A stretch of DNA of 64,000 nucleotides from Hyphococcus sp. (lineage in GTDB: Bacteria > Pseudomonadota > Alphaproteobacteria > Caulobacterales > Parvularculaceae): NCBI GenBank assembly GCA_028284345.1, contig JANQRY010000010.1:248001-312000 (forward strand), given 5' to 3'. Positions 59,529 to 64,000 of the stretch are shown here, piece after piece; the stretch's first letter is position 1, and every line of letters starts with the position of its first letter. The position numbers were made by a program, and so were the translations under genes. The notes under the pieces were generated by a model, which made no database searches, was not told the DNA's origin, and saw nothing but the letters and a program-made list of their open reading frames with translations.

Positions 59529-60517
59529 ACCGCTTGCGCCGGCATCTGCGCAGCGCGCATTTCATCAAGGGCGCGGTCGAGAATATCGCCGCGGGCCGAC
59601 GGCGCGCTTTCGGACAAAAACCGCCGCCAAACCCGCGCGCCCGGCGCGCCGTGATAGAGGCCCAGCATGTGCCGCGTGATCGAATGGGGTCGGACGCCGC
59701 GCTCGAACGCATCCTTGACGTAGCCGGACATGGCCGCGATCACCGTCTCACGCGTAACGCTGGCTGGCGCGTCGCCAAAAATCATCTCATCGACGTCCGC
59801 CAGCAGGAAAGGCGCGCCATAGGCGCTCCGCCCCAGCATCACGCCGTCAACATCATGCAAGTGCGTTGCAGCCTCCGCCAACGTTTCAACGCCGCCATTG
59901 AGCACAATCGTCAGATCGGGGCGACGCTCTTTCAGCTTTCGAATAAGGCCATAGTCAAGCGGCGGGATGGTTCGATTTTCTTTGGGCGAGAGCCCCTCAA
60001 GCCAGGCCTTGCGAGCATGGACGATAAATATGCGGCAACCGGCTTCGGCGCAGGCGTCGACCAAGGCCGGCAAGGCTTCCTCCGAATCCTGATCATCAAC
60101 GCCAATGCGGCATTTGACGGTCACCGGAATATTGACGGCGTCATTCATCGCCGCAACGCAATCGGCGACCAGCGCCGGCGCTTTCATCAGGCAGGCGCCG
60201 AAAGCGCCAGACTGCACCCGGTCGGACGGGCACCCGACATTCAGGTTGATTTCGTCATACCCGGCCTTAGCGCCGATACGCGCCGCCGCCGCGAGTTTCC
60301 CAGGGTCGCTCCCGCCAACCTGCAAGGCGACGGGATGCTCGCTGCCATGAAAGCCAAGCAGATGGGCGCGGTCTCCATGAACAATCGCCTCGGCGGTGAT
60401 CATTTCCGTATAAAGCCGCGCACGCTTCGTCATCAGCCGGTGAAAATACCGACAATGCCGATCGGTGCCGTCCATCATTGGGGCAACGCAGAAACGATGA
60501 GAATGATTGTTTTTCAT
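59525..60517 (-). CDS. dusA: tRNA-dihydrouridine synthase DusA
   Basis: 330 residues. The FMN-binding barrel carries RFCVAPMMDGTDRHCRYFHRL, the catalytic Cys in LNVGCPSDRVQSGAFGACLM, FIVHARKAWLEGLSPKENR and VMLGRSAYGAPFLL. DusA reduces U20 of the tRNA D-loop with NADPH. The short N-terminus and RAY-type loops match the A subfamily rather than B or C. It overlaps the TauE gene. Confidence 0.95.
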   Translation of the reverse strand: MKNNHSHRFCVAPMMDGTDRHCRYFHRLMTKRARLYTEMITAEAIVHGDRAHLLGFHGSEHPVALQVGGSDPGKLAAAARIGAKAGYDEINLNVGCPSDRVQSGAFGACLMKAPALVADCVAAMNDAVNIPVTVKCRIGVDDQDSEEALPALVDACAEAGCRIFIVHARKAWLEGLSPKENRTIPPLDYGLIRKLKERRPDLTIVLNGGVETLAEAATHLHDVDGVMLGRSAYGAPFLLADVDEMIFGDAPASVTRETVIAAMSGYVKDAFERGVRPHSITRHMLGLYHGAPGARVWRRFLSESAPSARGDILDRALDEMRAAQMPAQAV

Positions 60518-60744
60518 TGTTTTATTTCGATCGACGGATCAGTCGAAGGGATATGACTTTACCCGCGCAATGATATCAAAAGCTACAGCGTTACACTCTT
60601 TCGTGCTACATGCACGGCGCGCTCAAAAGATCATTTCCAGGCAATCCATACCTCGTAGCGGTTCCTCGCAAAGTAAACGCAACGTCGAAATCATATCGCA
60701 CTGCATCTTGCGCTTATGGACTTTGCGCCGCACGTTGCTTGCGC

Positions 60745-63700
60745 CTACGGATTGAATTGTCGTAGTTCACGAATCACAGCCGCCGCAACTCTGGAACGCT
60801 CCCGGTGAACGTGTTCCGGGTCAGAAAACAGTGCGTGTAGCCGCTTCTGGGATTCCATATAGGCGCGCGCAAAGTCCCGGTCTGGAACAAACGAATCGAT
60901 CCGTTGCACCGCTTCCTCGATAGAAGCGCCGTAGAGGTTGATGAACCCGCCTTCAGGCAAGAGATCGTGCACGCGATGTTTCGGCGAGGCATAGTAGAGC
61001 GGAACCGCCAGAGCGGCGAACGCATCAAGAATTTTCTCAGTAATATACTGATGCTGATGCGTATTTTCCAAGCCGGAGAGAATCAATACGCGGCGATCAA
61101 CGGCGATAAGTTTATCCAAATGCCAGTCGGGCAAGCGCTGGCGCATCTTTTGATCCGACCACCCCTTGCCGACACGGACGGCCGCGCCGTCTGAAACATT
61201 CTGGGCCAGTCGCGTGCGATAGACACTTAGGCCATAAACATCGCGATCCGGCAGATGGTAGTCATATTTTTCGTTGTCGCGTTTCTCGGCGAAAAACGCC
61301 GCACGCGTCAGATTCCCGTTCCAGTGGTGAAGAAGTTCATCAACCGTCAAGGCGCTGTTGCGCCGAAAACAGTTGGCGTACCGCACCAGGAAATGGTTAT
61401 TTGTCGTCACGAAATATGGAATCTTATCAAAATTAAAGATCGGCGAATTGAAATGGTTGACGATCTTGTAGCGCAACTCCCCCGCTCGTTCTCTAAAGTG
61501 ATTGACTTTCTCGCTATATTTTTCACTCCACAAGGTATCCCAAAGCGGCTCTTCGGAGAGAATGAGAAAGTGCGTCTGAGGCCGCTCCTTTGCGTGATTT
61601 GAGAGCAAATCGAGGTCGCCGCGAAAGTCCCGGTCGAAACCAGAAACAATGAAATCAGCTTTCTTCTGATCAGTTGTGATCGCAATATTCGCCTCAAAAT
61701 ACGGTCGATAGGCGTCGTATGACAGCGGCGTACGGTGGGAATGCTTGCCGAATAGTGAAACTTTGACTTTGGATTTCCAATGATTGGCCGCTGGTGCAAT
61801 TTGAGCCGACGCTTCCAGTACCGCGTCCTGCGCCAATCGAAAGCGCTGGGCGGCCATACTCAAACCTCGTTCATGCAGGGCAAGCGCACACATGGAACGA
61901 ACATCATTGTCTGTGTTAATCAGATCATTAAATGACTTCTCGTTTAGCAGGAGCCGTGTTGTGCATATATCCAGAAAATGATCGTAGTCGGCGCTGCTAA
62001 CCGTTTCGTTGTCATTCAGTAGTCTGGCAATTGACTGGATCTCGGAATATCGAAGGTGGCTTTTGGCTTTCGCGCTATAGAATAGTTTTTGAATGTCGTA
62101 GATGAACGTGTCCGGGCCATAGAGCAGCCAGAGCTGCTTCAAAAGCTTTCGCTTCTGCCGAATAAGGTTTTTATCTTTTGCAATTTCCTCAAGCCGATCA
62201 GGCAGCGCGCGAACCGCGTCAGGCGTTTCCTTGCAAAAAACGGCCGCAGCGCGCCACAATTCGGGATCACCGGGAGGCGCATAGGTGTCCGCGAGAACTA
62301 CCGGGATCGCGCCCATGCCAATCGCTTCCCAAAGCCGGATTGAGTTTGGCCCGCTACCGGAAGGACAAAGGGCGAAAACGCTATCCTTCATCACCTGCGA
62401 AAATTGCAGACTGGCCTGATCGTCAATGAGCTGTTCACCCTCAGCCGCCCGTTTTCTTATTTGATGCTCATAAACAACTTTATTGTAGTGCCACGTATCG
62501 CGACCAAGCACGAGGCCGCGCCCGTCATCAGGCAGATACTCCAATATCCAATCGCGCACCTTCGTAAGGTACCATTCATTGGATTTCGCCCCAATAAATG
62601 AATACAAGTACTTTCTGTCTTCGTCCTTATTCCACTCATCCGAGGTCGTCACTTGCACTGGATACAGAGGAAAAGGATGTATTTGAATCTTTCGGCCATC
62701 CCGAACAAACGGCTGATCTTTGATCGCATGGGACCAGTATATATCAGTGACGCCCGCCTCAAAGAAGAGTTGCCTATACTGCAATGTTAAAATGTGTTGG
62801 CTTACAGTAACGATTCTGGCGGGCCGTTTCTCGGGCAGATTTAGAGATAGTAATTTACCGAGCAACTCAGGTCCGTCATCGCTGTTATTATTCAGTCTAT
62901 CAATTAACGTCGCCCACGGGAATCCGACGTAGTAAATGTCGTCAACGATCGGCAGAAGTTTTATGGCTTTTTTGAATGCATGCTTTTCGGTGATAGCGGG
63001 AAATTGCCAGTGATCATCATAGCCGACTATATTGTCGACGGCGACAATGTTTGGGTCAGGGACCGCCCCTCCTGCTCGGATTGGGCCGTCGGCGGACGTA
63101 TTTGATAAATGCTGCGAGATTTGTTTATGGGCGAACTCAATGATCTTTTTCTGCCGGCTCCACGCTGAATCATTGGCCGCTTTGCCCGTCGACGTACTGT
63201 CAAAGCCAAATATCAGACCGCGTCGATATTCATAGTGGTTTTCCAGCGATCGGACTTTCTCTGATACTTTGCCAGTGGCCAAATCAAAATGAATAACGTT
63301 TTGATCAAGTTTGGCGCGGTCCAGCGCACCCAATTTCTTACGCCGTTCAAGAGGGGGGACGACTGAATCCATTTCCAGCTGATAAGTCTTTCTATCGCGA
63401 TCGCTCAGCTGATCTTTATGCTGTCGAAAATACCCCATGGGAAAACGCGCCTGATAAAACGCTTCGTGGCCTGCAAACTGACGCCACAGGTTCCAATCTC
63501 CTGCAAGTTTGAATTTACCGAAGCTGGCGTCGGGCTTGATCCGGCGCCACAGCGCGTTGCGAAAGAAAGTGCCTTCCTGCTGAAGAAATTCCCAGTGCAC
63601 GCCATCACATAAACCTTGTCGTAAAATCTCGGCGTTAACCGGTCTGTTGGATTCAGCAACAACAATGTCGTTCCTTATAATCGCGCTCTTCCCACCGATC

Positions 63701-64000
63701 CAATTGACGTGCGCGAGTTCCTGGTCAATTTTGCTTAAAAGCGAGCCGGCACCGTATGCGAGAATGTCGTCGGCGTTGATCCAACCCATCCAATCGTCAG
63801 GATTTATGTTAAACCGTCCGAAACCCTTGGCAATGCCGTCATACATGCTTCGATCGGGCTGAGACTCAAACGAAAAATGGACTTTCCCGCATAGCACGGG
63901 GAAGAGTTCGTTTTTTATTCGACTTTCCCACAAAGAGAGAATTTCAAGCGTGCCGTCATCAGAGCCGCCATCCTGTACGTGATGAAATATCTCAAAGTCG
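60745..64000 (-). CDS. Three-module glycosyltransferase: GT2 + exostosin/GT47 + GT10-like (5' partial)
   Basis: The frame runs off the window at 64000, so the N-terminus is missing. About 1085 residues are visible. At the truncated start VQDGGSDDGTLEIL and then MGWINADDILAYG and AGDWNLWRQFAG give a GT2 domain. The middle (about 62,950-62,050) has FALCPSGSGPNSIRLWEAIG and GAIPVVLADTYAPP, the exostosin/GT47 nucleotide-sugar site. The last third (about 61,700-60,760) has YITEKILDAFAALAVPLYYA, the alpha-1,3-fucosyltransferase (GT10) motif order. The TTG at 63933 is inside the frame and not the start. Such a protein would build a surface glycan; the sugars are not known. Confidence 0.85.
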   Translation of the reverse strand, partial: DFEIFHHVQDGGSDDGTLEILSLWESRIKNELFPVLCGKVHFSFESQPDRSMYDGIAKGFGRFNINPDDWMGWINADDILAYGAGSLLSKIDQELAHVNWIGGKSAIIRNDIVVAESNRPVNAEILRQGLCDGVHWEFLQQEGTFFRNALWRRIKPDASFGKFKLAGDWNLWRQFAGHEAFYQARFPMGYFRQHKDQLSDRDRKTYQLEMDSVVPPLERRKKLGALDRAKLDQNVIHFDLATGKVSEKVRSLENHYEYRRGLIFGFDSTSTGKAANDSAWSRQKKIIEFAHKQISQHLSNTSADGPIRAGGAVPDPNIVAVDNIVGYDDHWQFPAITEKHAFKKAIKLLPIVDDIYYVGFPWATLIDRLNNNSDDGPELLGKLLSLNLPEKRPARIVTVSQHILTLQYRQLFFEAGVTDIYWSHAIKDQPFVRDGRKIQIHPFPLYPVQVTTSDEWNKDEDRKYLYSFIGAKSNEWYLTKVRDWILEYLPDDGRGLVLGRDTWHYNKVVYEHQIRKRAAEGEQLIDDQASLQFSQVMKDSVFALCPSGSGPNSIRLWEAIGMGAIPVVLADTYAPPGDPELWRAAAVFCKETPDAVRALPDRLEEIAKDKNLIRQKRKLLKQLWLLYGPDTFIYDIQKLFYSAKAKSHLRYSEIQSIARLLNDNETVSSADYDHFLDICTTRLLLNEKSFNDLINTDNDVRSMCALALHERGLSMAAQRFRLAQDAVLEASAQIAPAANHWKSKVKVSLFGKHSHRTPLSYDAYRPYFEANIAITTDQKKADFIVSGFDRDFRGDLDLLSNHAKERPQTHFLILSEEPLWDTLWSEKYSEKVNHFRERAGELRYKIVNHFNSPIFNFDKIPYFVTTNNHFLVRYANCFRRNSALTVDELLHHWNGNLTRAAFFAEKRDNEKYDYHLPDRDVYGLSVYRTRLAQNVSDGAAVRVGKGWSDQKMRQRLPDWHLDKLIAVDRRVLILSGLENTHQHQYITEKILDAFAALAVPLYYASPKHRVHDLLPEGGFINLYGASIEEAVQRIDSFVPDRDFARAYMESQKRLHALFSDPEHVHRERSRVAAAVIRELRQFNP

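Noticed and set aside
59534-60556. 340-residue plus-strand frame opposite dusA
   Set aside because: Mirror of the dusA coding sequence; no ribosome binding site and no recognisable domain.

Overview
The window looks like a chromosomal segment of an alphaproteobacterium of the Caulobacterales/Parvularculales/Hyphomonadaceae type. The supporting evidence is the flagellar set typical of that group (fliX divergent from flgI, fliL-fliM with a MotE-like gene opposite flgF-flgG-flgA-flgH), sigma-54 flagellar promoters, a one-cysteine DksA, DUF2948 next to murA, and moderately high G+C. The genus cannot be fixed from this sequence alone. No CRISPR array, rRNA gene, insertion sequence or prophage was found.

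Layout. 0-3 kb: the end of an ABC-type exporter (FtsX-like permease, truncated by the window edge, plus a membrane-fusion adaptor). 3-14.3 kb: a stress/low-oxygen island. It encodes a host-attachment-family protein, MgtC/DUF4010, a triple BON protein, hemerythrin, a 63-aa protein, LapA-like, a P-type cation ATPase, a flippase-like membrane protein, a CBS pair, a phosphoribosyltransferase, a pyridoxamine-oxidase-like protein and a polymer-forming-like membrane protein. Nine FNR/FixK-type palindromes (TTGAY-N4-RTCAA) lie in front of these genes at promoter-like distances. This is the most striking system in the window: an apparent local oxygen- or NO-responsive regulon whose content resembles the mycobacterial DosR dormancy set. 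14.4-20.5 kb: a somewhat AT-richer catabolic or uptake cassette (TonB receptor, alpha/beta hydrolase, spinster-type MFS, AraC regulator) bordering a tRNA-Thr(UGU).

21-24.5 kb: class II aldolase-like, egtB and nadK. 24.5-34 kb: a degenerate EAL protein, then the fliL-fliM-DUF6468-motE-repeat-protein operon opposite flgFGAH, which has a near-perfect sigma-54 promoter. 34-36.7 kb: DUF2948, murA, a small basic protein, a thioesterase and tRNA-Thr(GGU). 36.75-38.9 kb: an AT-rich stretch with a small secreted protein, followed by two hypothetical genes. 38.9-45.9 kb: hisG with a TrpR-like regulator and a candidate operator, then rsmB, an FkbM methyltransferase, guaB, a tyrosine phosphatase, an HslV-like Ntn hydrolase and rlmE. 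46-52 kb: DUF937, a BON-LysM protein, dksA, fliX, flgI, a flgJ N-domain protein, a FlbY/FlgN-like protein, a YbjN-like protein and a membrane-anchored GH24 lysozyme. 52-60.5 kb: housekeeping genes (methyltransferase-like, uracil-DNA glycosylase family, GST, phosphohexomutase, lipase-like hydrolase, fabH, TauE, dusA). 60.7-64 kb: a very large three-module glycosyltransferase (GT2 + exostosin/GT47 + GT10-like), cut by the window end, in AT-richer DNA.

Start codons were moved from the longest reading frame where a ribosome binding site, a promoter element or the mature N-terminus argued for it; each case is stated in the entry. All function calls come from reading motifs and family resemblance, not from database searches.
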